Below, one piece after another: positions 46,282 through 57,715 of a DNA stretch of 64,000 bases. The stretch spans positions 1,488,001 through 1,552,000 of the forward strand of contig OZ017766.1 in NCBI GenBank assembly GCA_963969345.1. The letters are read 5' to 3'. Made by a program: the position numbers and the translations under genes. The DNA is from Turbatrix aceti. Its lineage: Eukaryota; Nematoda; Chromadorea; Rhabditida; Panagrolaimidae. The notes beneath the pieces are model-generated. The model was not told the DNA's origin, did no database searches, and saw only the letters and a list, made by a program, of their open reading frames with translations. Numbering within the stretch: position 1 is the stretch's first letter; each line of letters opens with the position of its first letter.

Positions 46282-46627
46282 CAGACATGAAAACGGGCCT
46301 AATTTTTAGGCCCAGGCCCGGCCCGAAATTATCCCCTCTGTTTTTTTTCGAATTTTTATCCAAAAAAATAGCAGCCAATCGTTATATAAATGACATAAAT
46401 AACTCGTTTTTATTCAAAATACCATGTTTTCTATCTGTAGAGACTAAATTTTGTTAAAAATAACCAAAATGCAGTAAATTTTTATAATTTTTTACATTAT
46501 TTATTAAATAACGGGCCATAACGGGCTTTTCCGGGCCTACTGAAAAGTCACAGGCCCGCCCAAGCCCGGCCCGGGCCTGGGCCGGGCCCGGGCCGGGCCG
46601 GGCTTCGGCGGGCCATTTTCATGTCTG
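46282..46627. mobile_element. hAT-like MITE with gggcc-rich ends
   Basis: Ends CAGACATGAAAACGGGCC and GGGCCATTTTCATGTCTG are inverted repeats. Perfect 8-bp duplications ccgatgac flank it at 46274-46281 and 46628-46635. The interior is AT-rich, the subterminal parts are dense in gggcc/ggccc units. No ORF. Confidence 0.9.
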
Positions 46628-47444
46628 CCGATGACGCGAAGTCATTATTTCTGGTCGGCGGGAGTAGCAGCAGGCAGGTCGCGCGTGGCACGCGCTCGTC
46701 CCGGTTGGGGACACGCAGCGGTCGTCGTCATCGAGTCATCGTTTACGTATAATTGTTCACGGTTGTTGTACGAGAGATTCTACTGATAAACTACTGTCTA
46801 CTACGAAGTGTCCGGGATCTACGAGGAAGCGCGAGCAAGCCGGGAGCCCCGGTAGCAGAAACAAACAAGGAAGGTTTGCCCCGCAAGTCTGTAAGCTTCG
46901 CTGTCAAAAAGTAAAAAACATGAACGGGTTATAATTTCATAAAAATATAAGTTATTTTCAGTTTTTCAAGATCGGAAAAAGTTGTATCCATATTTTTTCT
47001 AAAAAAATATATGTTGAAGCCGGAGTTTTATATCAGAATCTTATTAGTCAGGTTCAAAATTTGACCAATATCATGATGGCACAAATCGTAATTATTGTGA
47101 TAATTACAGGTTGATATCAGGCTTATTTTTTTAAAAACCCTGATATCAGTATCAGATCATGATACTTTTTTTCAATATCATATTATGCCGACATGACTTC
47201 CTTCAATCAACACTCTCAAAACAGTACGAACTGGTTGTTTTATAGTAGTTACACAAAGCAACAAAAAATACAGAGCATTCTTTGTTCTACAACTTGCAAT
47301 GATAAACCAAAAAACCTTTTTTATATACAAGAAACCAATGGGACGATGCATATAAGAGTAACTTCCTCGTCGCATTTCCAGTTGTAACGAATCTGTATGT
47401 TTTAGTGCATATTGCATGAAAAACAACAGTTAGAACGTAGGTTA

Positions 47445-48466
47445 TCAACTTCCTTGTCGAATTTCCCGTCGTAGCCAGTCTGTGTCGTAATGATACCGCG
47501 GATCACTGAGGAGTAGAATTGAACGTTTTAGGAAAAAGTAGTGCAGTATTGCCCCTACAAAAACAAAACACAAATTGGCGAATTTGGTCTTGCGCTCATG
47601 CAAAAAAAAATCAAAAACAAAAACATGACCACAGTCATCATAGACCCTAGGGTAGGCTATATTTTAATAAAAAAACCTTTTACGCCTAGGGTTCGAACCC
47701 CCCCCCCCCCCGTATCGGGTCGGGGACGGGGGTAGTCGGGGGCAGAGGTGTCGGGGGCGGGGGAATTCTGCCCCCGACGGGGGCAAAAATCGGCGGGGAC
47801 GGGGGTTAATTGCCCTCGAGTCCCATGAAAAAGAAGAAAAAAAAGTGTCAATTTTATCTTAAAACGAAAACTGAGGCATAATTTGAACAATTTTTCGTAT
47901 TTTGCTCTGTTTTTTGCCTATTTGTGTTGTTTTTGAACGTTTTTCCGCGTTTAACTCTAAAAGGCCCTAAGGGCCCATTGTGCGCCATGAACAACCTACA
48001 CGTTCTTTGCACTGTAAACAGAACTGTGACAACTGGAGGCCATACGTATGTCTTTTCAATGCCCCATCGATCTTTCTGAAAAAAAAAATTCATGGTATAT
48101 TTTTGGACCTAAAATCAACAAACCAGACTAACGACGTGAAGTGTAACGCTGACAACAAAGTAACCCGATGACAAAATTAAAGGCAGCCCAAAGTGACGAA
48201 CGAGTACGCCGATGAAACCGGCTTGAAATATAAAAGTCGACGTCAGGGTTATGAGAAAGGAAATAATACTCAGCAGGATGAGGGTGTCTTGGAGCCTAAA
48301 ACAACATTAGAACTATTACCAGATACTACTAACAGCAGCCTTACATGAATGTCAGCAGCTGACCGTTATTATGATTATGCAAAATGATTGATGCAATATT
48401 AAAAACAATATCCAGGGCTATCATGAGCATGTGCAGAGCTAGTATCAGCCCAAACTTGCCCTTCAT
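47445..48466 (-). CDS. tmem-138: TMEM138 homologue
   Basis: Four-pass membrane protein of the ciliary transition zone. Exons 48466-48345, 48295-48124, 48075-48000 and 47554-47445 join in phase to 159 residues, close to the family length of about 160. Matching stretches: FMLQDTLILL (built across intron 1), STFIFQAGFIGVLVRHFG, GYFVVSVTLHVV, and in the last exon AILHYFFLKRS followed by DPRYHYDTDWLRREIRQ. The last exon is 445 bp away, beyond a GC-rich repeat in intron 3; without it the protein would lack helix 4. An in-frame stop upstream fixes the start at 48466. Divergent from PCH-2, 247 bp between starts. Confidence 0.88.
47695..47815. repeat. GC-rich low-complexity block in TMEM138 intron 3
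   Basis: A poly-C run of about 14 followed by cggggacggggg-type units and an inverted gaattc centre (ggggaattctgcccccgacggggg). It resembles the subterminal repeats of the other short elements here, but no clear termini or target duplication were seen. Confidence 0.5.
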
Positions 48467-48713
48467 TAGAACTCAGCCGTATCCAAACAAAAATCTGACC
48501 ATCCAGAGAGCAAGACATTTCATGTTTCCATGGACACTGAATACGCGAGTGTCCATGCGCGTGCGCACACAACATGTCATTTCAAAACTCCCAGCACGAA
48601 GCGCGTAAATTAGCGTTCGTACTTTTCTGGCGCTGAGTTTTCTTTCCTCCAAGTCAATTTCACTTTTCTTTTGACTGCCCCACGATTTTTGTTCTTCTTT
48701 TCTTTCTTCCATC
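48467..48713. promoter_or_regulatory. Bidirectional promoter region between tmem-138 and pch-2
   Basis: 247 bp separate the start codons of two divergent genes. Part of it is less AT-rich (gcgtgcgcacac and ctcccagcacgaagcgcg). No TATA box is obvious. Shared control is an inference from spacing. Confidence 0.5.
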
Positions 48714-50131
48714 ATGGTGAAGACTGCGGAAGTGATCGAAAAACTCGATGGAATGGCCATCTCAGCAGAAGTGTCATCGACGATGCATCTCGAAGTTCGC
48801 CTCAAGAAGGGAGCGTGAGTTTCTTTTATGCACAAGATAGGACCTATCCGAATCTGAATTCTTGAATTTCAGATCAAAATGCGAGGTCGAAAAGTGCAAA
48901 GAATTGATTGCGGAGTGCGCTGCTTCGGCGGAAAATCTCTACAACTGGCGGTCGTTCGTCGTCGATCACCCCGAACTTGAGCGCGCCATTGACCAGGTGC
49001 TCGTTGGATGCTCGAATACCCCGGATGGCCAAAGGATTACCTTTGGCAAGGATTCGACGATTCCGACTGCCAACGTGCACATCTACAACGTCCGCGACGG
49101 GGATGTCATGGCGACGAATGTTTCGGCCGGCGACGGCGATGACACAACCACCATCGCTGCGCATCACTGGGAACTGCCCAACAAGGAATTCGACGATCTC
49201 TGGGAGAATCTCGTTTTTGACGACAACATCAAGAATGACGTGAGTTTTATGCATTTTGTAGTTTTTAGTATGAATTTTTTTATAGCTGCTCTCCTTCGTC
49301 TACGCCCTGCTCAAGCTCTCCGATCGAGGCGCGAACTCGAACGTGCTGAGCGTGAATCGCATGGTGCTGCTCCACGGTCCCCCGGGCACGGGCAAGACAT
49401 CCCTCTGCAAAGCCCTCGCCCAACGCCTCTCCATCCGCCTGAGCGGCCGCTACCGACGGGCTGTCTTCATCGAGGTCAACAGCCACAGCGTCTTCTCAAA
49501 GTGGTTCGCCGAGAGTGGCAAGCTCATCATGAAACTTTTTGAACAGATCGAGGAGTGCGCCTCCGACCCGCACCAACTCGTCTTCGTGCTCATCGACGAG
49601 GTCGAGTCTCTCACCCTTGGTCGGGCCTCTTCCTTCAAGGGCAACGATCCCTCCGATGCACTGCGCTCCGTCAACGCCGTCCTCACCCAGATGGACAAGA
49701 TCCGGCGCTATCGCAACTGCCTTGTCCTGACGACGTCCAACATCACCGAGGCCTTGGACGAGGCCTTCGTCGATCGTGCCGACATCAATCGCTACGTCGG
49801 CACGCCTTCGGCTTACGCCATCTACAGCATTCTCTCGTCGACGATCAAGGAACTCCAGCGCATCGAGCTGGTCGCTGCGGAGCCTGTTCTGGACCCGGTG
49901 TCAGCGTACAAAGCCTTCAACGCTGCCAGCCAGCGTCTTCTCACCCTCTGCTCGGCGTGCGTGGGATTCAGCGGCCGAACGATCCGGAAGCTACCCGTTT
50001 TGGCCTACTCTCGGCTGGCCACGGATAAGCTGACCATGGATCAGTTCCTCAACCTCCTCGAATTGGCCATCATCGATAAGCGGACTGCTGAGAATAAGGC
50101 TGACGGCGAGAAGCATTTGGAAGCCCTGTGA
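48714..50131 (+). CDS. pch-2: PCH-2 / TRIP13 AAA+ ATPase
   Basis: Hexameric AAA+ remodeller of HORMA proteins in meiotic and spindle checkpoints. Exons 48714-48814, 48873-49239 and 49286-50131 join in phase to 437 residues, the family length. The N-terminal domain has VRLKKGASKCEVEKCK. The AAA domain has Walker A GPPGTGKT, Walker B VFVLIDEVESL, the linker LTLGRASSFKGNDPSDALRS that the family shares, and sensor LVLTTSNITEALDEAFVDRAD. The C-terminal part contains GFSGRTIRKLPVLAY. All catalytic residues are intact. Confidence 0.96.
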
Positions 50132-50233
50132 GATATTTTTTGCACGTGTGCTGGATGACGAGGGTTCATAAACTTGTTTCACTTAGTTTTTTAAAATCTA
50201 CGGGCTGTGGGCCACTATGATCACAATTGTAAT

Positions 50234-50602
50234 TAGGAATGGGCGAACAGCCGTTTTTTTGTTATCGAACGAACAGGAACAATTTTTTAATTGTGTTCGA
50301 GAAATTTAGCATATTTTATACAAAATTTTGTCCAAACCGGGCAATGCCCAGTGGGCATAAAAACGTAAAATTTGGTACTATGCGTTTAAACGTTCATTTT
50401 TGGAAAAATAACATCATTTTCGGCACTATTAAACTGATTTTACCTAAATTTTGGTTCGTTTTATCTGTGCGGAAAATTTATCTTTGTTCGCGGATTTGCT
50501 TTGTTCGGACGAACTCGAACAAAGCAAATCTGTTATCGAACGAACACGAACGCAAAAATTTGAATTTGTTCGCGAACGAACACGAACGTTCGCCCATCCC
50601 TG
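50234..50602. mobile_element. hAT-like MITE with gaacgaac-type ends
   Basis: Left end TAGGAATGGGCGAAC and right end GTTCGCCCATCCCTG are inverted repeats. Perfect 8-bp duplications attgtaat flank it (50226-50233, 50603-50610). The right part is rich in gaacgaacacgaac units. No ORF of note. Confidence 0.9.
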
Positions 50603-51933
50603 ATTGTAATAAAAAAAAAAGATTTTTGGATGCTCGTAACACAGCTCGCAGAGCATGAAAAACAAAAATGAAAAAAATTATTGTGTTGCTAAAAATGTGT
50701 GTAATCGATTGTGTTGTATCCGTGGCATAAAGCAAAATCAAACAAAGGGCGTTTGAATCCTCTCCCTAACCTTTGACGCGAGGGCCAGCTCCGCGAGTCT
50801 GCAGGTCGTAAAACAAATAACTTGCGCCCGCGGACGCTGTCAATGAAATTGTCCTTCCTTGCCTTTCTTCGCGACCGTATCCCGATCAAGCAACGCCCGA
50901 AAAAGACCTAAAGCAAGAGATCTTACTAACCACTGTCTTGGACTCTGCCCCCCCTGTTGCTACGTTTAGTGTGATTGATTTTTAATACATTTGGCTTTTA
51001 ATTGTTGTATTGTTGTTTGTTGATATTGCTCGTGCGAGGAGTTAAGCAGGGAACGTTAGAGGAACCGGGAGCTACATTAGATGGCATAAAATCACTTTTA
51101 GCAAAACTCATAGGTAAACATGTACGCTCCTAATAAAATGGCACAATCATGTGCTCCGCATGCATGCGCGCACATTTTTGAAAAGCCAGTTTGAACAAAA
51201 TTCAGTTGTACTAGAACACTGTGCCGCGGCCGTTGCTCAAAGCGCTGCCCGTGCAGCTGCCAGCCGCTTTCCTGAAAACGTTTGCACTCTTTTTTCTCTG
51301 GCAAACAGAAGAGCAGGCAGGCGGCTTTTTGCTGACTTTTCGTGGTATTTATCTTTTGCTCCACTTCTTCTTAGTCAGTCGAGACGATCGTTAGTCTTTG
51401 TACTCACTTTTGTCGGTGCTTTGATTAGCAGCCTTGCAGTCAGCGCTTCTGTATGCCAACGGTCGCAGTCGATTTTCTCCAAGGCAGAAAGAACACTGTT
51501 TGCGAGCACTGTTCTTCGACGTATTTTTCCTACATATCTAGATGGCACAACAGTGAAAGATCATTTTTTGCAGTTTCCGAGTCGTTGTTTATCGTGTTTT
51601 CCCGCTGAATTGTCTCTGACAAAACAACTTTTGTACACTTGCGGTCTTTACGAATGAAAATTGCGTGGCATTTGTGTGTGCAACAGAGAAAGAATTGTCT
51701 GCCCAGTCGTGTCATTTTTTATGTGAAATTAGCTGTATTGTATACACACAACAATCGTAAAGCGCATGAATATTATGGTTTGCATTGTTCAACGTTCAGC
51801 GTTCAACGCGTGTTCATTCCGGCTTCTGGGAGCTTCCTTCATTCACAAAATCACGGACTGTCGTTGCTCATTCAAATTGATTAGTTTTTTTTGTAGCGCA
51901 CCGATACTTCATCAGTCGCGAGCTGTCTCAGGC
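50603..51933. other. Intergenic, 1.3 kb
   Basis: No coding exon supported. The frame open around 51151-51657 has no domain and an ordinary codon pattern. It probably contains the SAMHD1-like gene promoter. A TGTCTCAG acceptor two bases before the ATG at 51934 suggests a 5' UTR intron or trans-splicing. Confidence 0.45.
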
Positions 51934-53565
51934 ATGGAAAGCCAATGCGAATTCAAGATCGCCCTGTGCATCTACGGTCAGGTCTCGTTTGAACCATGGT
52001 TCAAGCTGCTCATCGACACGGAACCGATGCAGCGACTCCGGCGGGTCATGCAACTCGGATTCTGCACCTACGTCTGGCCCGATGCCACGCACACCCGATT
52101 TGTGCACTCGCTGGGGTAAGGCACTACTACCCCAGGTTCGTTCTACACGCCTGCTTTGCCCTTTTAGGACCGCCTACCTGGCCCGAAAAATAATCCAATC
52201 TCTCCGGGCGAACGGTTATCCTGTGCCGCAGAATCACGAATTTGGCGTTATTGTGGCGGCGATGCTGCACGATCTCGGACACGGACCATTTTCGCACTCG
52301 TTTGAGACAGTGGCCAACGAACTACTCCGGGAATCCGGCTACGATCGAAAATTCAGGGTTGGTTTCGAAAGGCATTCTCAGAAAAATAGATATCAAGGAT
52401 CCAAGGATTTTTCAGCACGAAGACATGTCGATCAAATTGTTCAACTACATTCTGGAAAATTACCCAGATGTCGCCGACATGATTCGAGATCACCTAGGGG
52501 ACAAGCTCAATACCGAGTTCATCGAAGCTCTCATCGACCCCCCTGAAAATCTGTTCGACGAGAACAACCACATTATCATCAAGGGTTTAGAGAACAAAGA
52601 CGCCTACCTGTTCTCCATTGTGAGTAACAAACACTGTGGCCTCGACGTCGACAAGATCGACTACATCGTCCGGGATTCGCTCATGACAAATGTCAATGTG
52701 TCGGTACGTCTCACGCCACTCTTTTTTTGAAACCTAAAATGCTGCAGGTGAACGCTGACCGGATCATCACAGGTGTCCACGCCGAAGAGTTTTCTCCCGA
52801 AGACGGGGAACCAAAAAGGACGTGCCTCGTCTTCGATAAAAAAATTATGTCAGATATCCGGGACATGTTCCAGGCGCGAATCAAGCTGCACGAAATCTGC
52901 TACAACCATAAAACAGTTATGATCACAGAATATCTTTACTCCAAAGCGATGAAGCTGGCTTTGCCCTATTTGTCATTCAAAAATGCGAAAGGTGATGTTT
53001 TAAATTTTTTTGATGCTCTTTTCGACCCGTCCGCATTCCTTCGCATGGATGACAGCGTCATTTCGAAAGTAAGTTTCGCTCTGTCCGACCACAAAAAAAC
53101 CATCCATTGTTGCAGATAACGAACCATCTCGAGCCCAATGAAGACTTACTTCGTGCAGAATGCATAATTCATCAGGCTGAGTGCCGCAACCACCCTCGAA
53201 TCGTGTCCCGCGTGTTTCTGGACACCCTGGTCGATTGCAGGCAAGACGGAAGGCCGGTAAGGTCCCTCAAGCAGCTTCAGGCTGATCTGCAGGAACAGGT
53301 CCGTCCCTTCGACGGTATCGTCCTCACCAAGAGCGTAGATGCCGGCAAAGGCGTCGGCGTGAACCCGATGTTCAAAGTTCTCGTCAAGCCTCGCAACGGA
53401 ACCAAGGTGAAGTATTCTGACAAGGTCCTCCCGCTCACCGACATGGGTTACGTCATCAACGTCTACTGCCCGCTCTCCGAATCACCGCCGGCAGAAGAAA
53501 TCCATGAGAGTGTCCGGGATTTTTTTGCCGCCGACATTGAAGTGTCCTTCGAGCAACGGGCCTGA
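51934..53565 (+). CDS. SAMHD1-like dNTP triphosphohydrolase (HD domain, no SAM domain)
   Basis: Cleaves dNTPs to deoxynucleosides and triphosphate, setting nucleotide pools. Exons 51934-52115, 52168-52357, 52416-52703, 52748-53068 and 53116-53565 join in phase to 476 residues. The HD metal site is intact: TRFVHSLG (His), AAMLHDLGHGPFSHSF (His-Asp and the following His residues) and CGLDVDKIDYIVRD (Asp). MQRLRRVMQLGFCTYVWPDA precedes it as in the family. The N-terminal SAM domain of vertebrate SAMHD1 is absent: the protein starts only about 45 residues before the first metal His. An upstream exon cannot be excluded. The region after 53116 is shortened and divergent. Confidence 0.9.
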
Positions 53566-53739
53566 TTCATAAACCAGATACATTTTTTTTAATAAGTGCA
53601 AAGCGATGAAAAATGGAAAAGTGTATCATCGAAGCGGGTCTGTGTTGAGTCATTCACATTCACGCAAAAAACCAATCAATCAGTAATCAAAAATACGAAA
53701 CCGCAGATTGTGCGTAAGTATCCGAAGGAGTATTTGAGT

Positions 53740-54476
53740 TTTAGCGAGGCAGCACCGATTAGCCCCAAACTTGGCCCACAGACTAATTGAGACACGCTGA
53801 TTCCAAAAATGTAACGATCGAGTGGCGCTCTCAACGCGCACGCTTGATTTACGCTTCCGAAAGTGGCAAAAACAGGGGGGGAAATGGGAAGAAAAGCAGG
53901 GAACACCACGCGCGCGCAGTGTTCCCCGTCCATTTTCAGTTGTCACTGTAGGCGAAAACGCACCAAATCCGCTTAGCCTAAGCCCTAAGCCTAAGCCTAA
54001 GCCCTAAACCCAAGCCTAAGCGTAAGCCTAAGCCCTAAACGCAAGCCTAAGCCTAAGCCCTAAACCTAAGCGTTTACGTTTCAGTTTTAAAAAATCAGGA
54101 CAAGTAATTTTTATAACTATCGAATTTTTTTACATTTTTCATTTGGCAAATAATTTAAATAACATCACTGTCAGCGTATTTACCGTCATTAATACTTCAG
54201 GAGTAAACAAAAGCACACAAATTGCCAACATTCGCGAAATATCAAGAGTGGTATGCTAATCTCCCCATCAGAATGCAAAATATGTGCGGGGAACATTGCG
54301 CGCGCCGTGGTGTTCCCTGCTTTTCTTCCCGTTTTCCCCCCCTGTTTTTGCCTTTTTTGGAGGCCTAAATCTCGCGTGCGCATTGAGAGCGCCACTCGAC
54401 CGTTACATTTTTGGAATCAGCGTGTCTCAATTAGTCTGTGGGCCAAGTTTGGGGCCAATCGGTGCTGCCTTGCTAA
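53740..54476. mobile_element. TIR element with about 190-bp inverted arms enclosing telomere-like DNA
   Basis: Left arm 53740-53931 and right arm 54286-54476 are inverted copies with scattered mismatches; outer ends read TTTAGCGAGGCAGCACCGAT and TTTAGCAAGGCAGCACCGAT. Inner ends are GC-rich (gcgcgc flanked by gttccc). The interior holds a TTAGGC-type array and AT-rich DNA, with no transposase. No clear target duplication was identified. Confidence 0.8.
53972..54071. repeat. Interstitial nematode telomere-type repeats (GCCTAA/TTAGGC variants)
   Basis: About 100 bp of gcctaa units, many as gccctaa, with occasional cgtaag and cgcaag variants. TTAGGC is the telomere unit of nematodes such as C. 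elegans and Ascaris. It lies inside the inverted-repeat element, not at a chromosome end. Confidence 0.85.
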
Positions 54477-54845
54477 AGTCAAATTATACCTTTACTTATG
54501 TTCAAAACATAAAAAAAAACTGAAAAATGAGCAAAATATTTATTAAAAAAATGTTGGTTTCTGAAATCGAAATGCAAACTTGAGAACACGAGAGAGTGGG
54601 AAATGATGAGTTGGAAAAAATTGATTATTACGTTAAGAAATCAATTGCTAAAAAACATGTAAATAAAAAAACAAAGATCAAAAAATTAAAAGTGCGTCCG
54701 AGGTTCCAGCAACCGACAACACCGGTCAAAATAGAGTGTCAGATGTTGAAAAGCTGGATCTTCTAGTAAAAAGGGTTTTGCTTTTCAAGATCAAATGCTA
54801 CAACAAGTAGGGAACGAAGTAAAGCCAGTAAGCAATTAAACTCAG

Positions 54846-57639
54846 TTAAGCAGTGTAACGGATCAATTCGAGAGGCGAGCCCCTCGTCGACAGCATGTTG
54901 GTGAGGCTTCTCGCAAAGTTTTCGGGTTCGTTGGCGTTCTTTGGCATGTTTTCGGAGAAGTAGTCGCGGAAAGCCGTAAGTATGTAAGCTCCTCGCCGGG
55001 CGAGAATTCCAGACTGATAAACAGGCTCTGGCAGCCCGGTAGCGCCGTTGGTCAGCTGATGGCTGTAACAGAGAGCGCTCAAAAACTTTGCCATGTTTTC
55101 AATGGGAATAGACGTCTCGTTGTGCACGACGACGGCTTTGACGGGCTTCGCGGTGCCCTTGAGTGCATTCTGGGGAATGATAACGAATTCTGATTTGGGC
55201 TTAATGATTGCCGTGTCAATGATGGTACCTGGCGGAGGCTTGGACATGTCAGCGCTAGGCACGAAGACACGAGTGGTGCTACGCTGCGTCACGACGATAC
55301 CGACGATTTTCGGTTTGTAGTTAGTGCCGTCTGTAAACGCCGCGTCGCAACCCTTCTTAATTGCCCGGATTTCGCGATCGGCAAAGTCAGCATACGCGTA
55401 CCGACTGATGCCATCGCGCAGAACAACGATTGTCTTGGGACGGCAGTGTTCGGGGCGCCGATGTCCAATGAGGCGCAGCGCATCACGGACTTGATTTGTT
55501 AGAATGAGATCATCGACCCCTTCGGTGGCTTCGCCCTTCTCGGCTTGATAAAAATATGTTCCAATGAACAGGTGAGCGTGGTGGGAGTAGTTGCCGGAAA
55601 ATCCGACAACTGCCGGTGAATAGTGTCTGGTAATCTTCTTGGTAACAGGATCCTGCTCAACTTTCTCAACTTTTCCGTGGGCGACTTGATAAGCTATCAC
55701 GAAAACACCTTTGTTGAGGGAAAGCCTAGAAATGGAAAAAAACAGTATGAGAATTTTAAAAACGAAAATTGATTTTCGGTGTAAAAACATTAGAAATTTT
55801 TTTTAGGTTTTCGGGCATTTTAAAAATGCTACCGTTTTCGTTTCAGATAAAAGACATACGAAAAGTAAAAAAGAACTCACGCATCAACATCGATATCGGG
55901 AACAAAATTGAGTCCACCCATTTTCATGTTCAGCTTGTTGATAACATTATCCATGGTTGACGCGCTACGCCCCGAGGCAATGGCATTCATGGTACGGCCA
56001 TCAAGTTGCTGAATCACGATCTTGTAGCGTGGCTCGACGAGTTTGATGGCGTTATGACTGCCAGCGTGTTTCATCTTGTTTTCAACGTAGAGCACGTACT
56101 GGATGCCACTAGCCTTGAATTTCGGAAAATCGGTTTTAAACACCCCTTCCATGAAGCTATCAGGGTTCACGCTCTGCACTACAGCCGGCGACGGAAGGTG
56201 TAATCCTTTTTCTCCGGCGCGTCGGGTGAGCGTGCCAATGCCGCCCTGAATGACATTGAATGGGATTTCCTGGGAGTACAAAACAGCCCATTTTGAAATT
56301 GCGGCACTTAATGCGTATTTTGCGTCTTTGCACAAAAAGTTAGCCTTGTTGTCCGTTAGCAGTTTTTTGCCACCGGCAAAAACACTCGGGCGATAAATTT
56401 TAGTTGAAATACCGTTGTCCGCTTGGAACGCCATGGATACCGTAATCCCAAAGGCATTGAGCACTGGGTTGTCGCGGGTGAGAATCAGGTGGTCGACAGC
56501 CTGTTTAATTTCGCTGCGCCGAGTAGCCGGAGAGACAACGTTGTGCTTGTGAACGGCCTGAATATCGGCGATCCTTTCGTTCTTGATCTTTTGAAACGCC
56601 TGCACCACAAGCAGGTTGGCAGGAAAGCACCCCGCTGTCTTAGGCTTTACGGAAACCAGGGGACAGGAAGCCTGAACATTGATGTTGAACTTCTTCTTGT
56701 AATACTGTGCGACACTGATTGTGGTGCCGTTGAGGTCAAAGGTGCACTGACCGGCTGTCGTAGGCAGAATGGAGTCAAACAAAAAGGTGCGGTACTGGCT
56801 GTAAGACGGTGAGACTTTGACGCCCTTCAGGAACTTGGAGACCTTATCGCGGTTTTCTCGAAGCTGTTCCAGGTATTGAGAAATACTTTGAGCGGGGTAA
56901 AAAGCAGAGATGCGGAAGTCGATTTCCAAACCAATTTGCTTATTGTCACCGATTTCATTGAATGATTTTGTGATGCCTCTGCGAAGCTCAATTCCATCAG
57001 TGGGCTTGCCTAAGGTTTCAAGACTGTATTGAAAGCCGTTACCCAGATTGAAGTAATGCCCGCTGAAAAACAATTTTTGTTTAAAAACAATTTTTTGACC
57101 AATATCAAATTATTTATTCCTAGATCCCTTTCGGGACTCACCAATCATAGCTATGCTGTGCAACAATGGTGGCAAGAACCTGCTCTGCAACTTGAATGTT
57201 GAGATCGTTCATATCAAATGGAGACTTGATCTCGGGCTTGTTCGTCGGCTGGATAATTATATCAACGGGATGTCGAAAAACAGACCTGATGTTTGCAGGC
57301 AGGTCGCCGCTCTGCAACACGACCTGGACAGTGCTGATCTTCGTGGGGGCGTAGAATATCGAACCTCCGTCGTAGGCAAAGTCGATTTTCCTAAGAATCG
57401 CTGACTTTGCCTTTGCGATGGTCACCATTTTGTGAAAGTAATGCTTGTCGACATTTGAAGACCTAGAAAAGTGTTTGATACTTAAAAATTTAAACAGAAC
57501 AAACGCACTGTTCCTTGTTCACCTGAACGAGTTTGTTGTCCGGTGGCACGACCAGTTGGATAAGCACGTCGTACATGTACACCGGTTTCTTCGGAATGCT
57601 CAGAGGATATGTGTTGGCAGTTGCAGATGGACCCAACAT
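54846..57639 (-). CDS. Argonaute protein, WAGO-like and probably slicer-dead
   Basis: Small-RNA guided effector. Exons 57639-57509, 57462-57142, 57062-55881 and 55725-54846 join in phase to 837 residues. The N domain includes YMYDVLIQL and FAYDGGSIFYAPTKI. PAZ-like sequence surrounds CTFDLNGTTISVAQYYKKKF. The MID region has GISTKIYRPSVF. The PIWI domain contains VFVIAYQVAHGK, AVVGFSGNYSHH, VLRDGIS, PEPVYQSGILARRGAYIL and ends in IRYTA. Against the usual slicer DEDH set, the first Asp is replaced by Gln, the second by Gly/Asn, and the final His by Ile; only the Asp in RDGIS remains. That fits worm-specific secondary Argonautes that bind 22G RNAs. The first exon follows an AATTTAG acceptor two bases from the ATG. 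Confidence 0.9.
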
Positions 57640-57715
57640 GTCTAAATTATTGGAAACATATCACGTGTACTATATCGCGATTGCTAGCATAAAGAGCACG
57701 TGGATCATTGAACTG

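Larger units (their letters stand above)
42283..47444. other. Gene-poor AT-rich stretch, 5.2 kb
   Basis: No coding exon recognised on either strand. The sequence is very AT-rich with long A and T tracts. It carries two inverted-repeat elements (45485-45862 and 46282-46627). A GC-richer patch at 46640-46880 flanking the second element shows no domain-bearing frame. Confidence 0.6.

Noticed and set aside
47685..47702. GGGTTCGAACCC, T-arm-like sequence suggesting a tRNA
   Set aside because: No acceptor stem, D-arm or anticodon arm could be drawn around it, and it merges into a poly-C run.
51151..51657. 168-codon plus-strand frame upstream of the SAMHD1-like gene
   Set aside because: It does not splice in phase into the HD domain and has no recognisable content.
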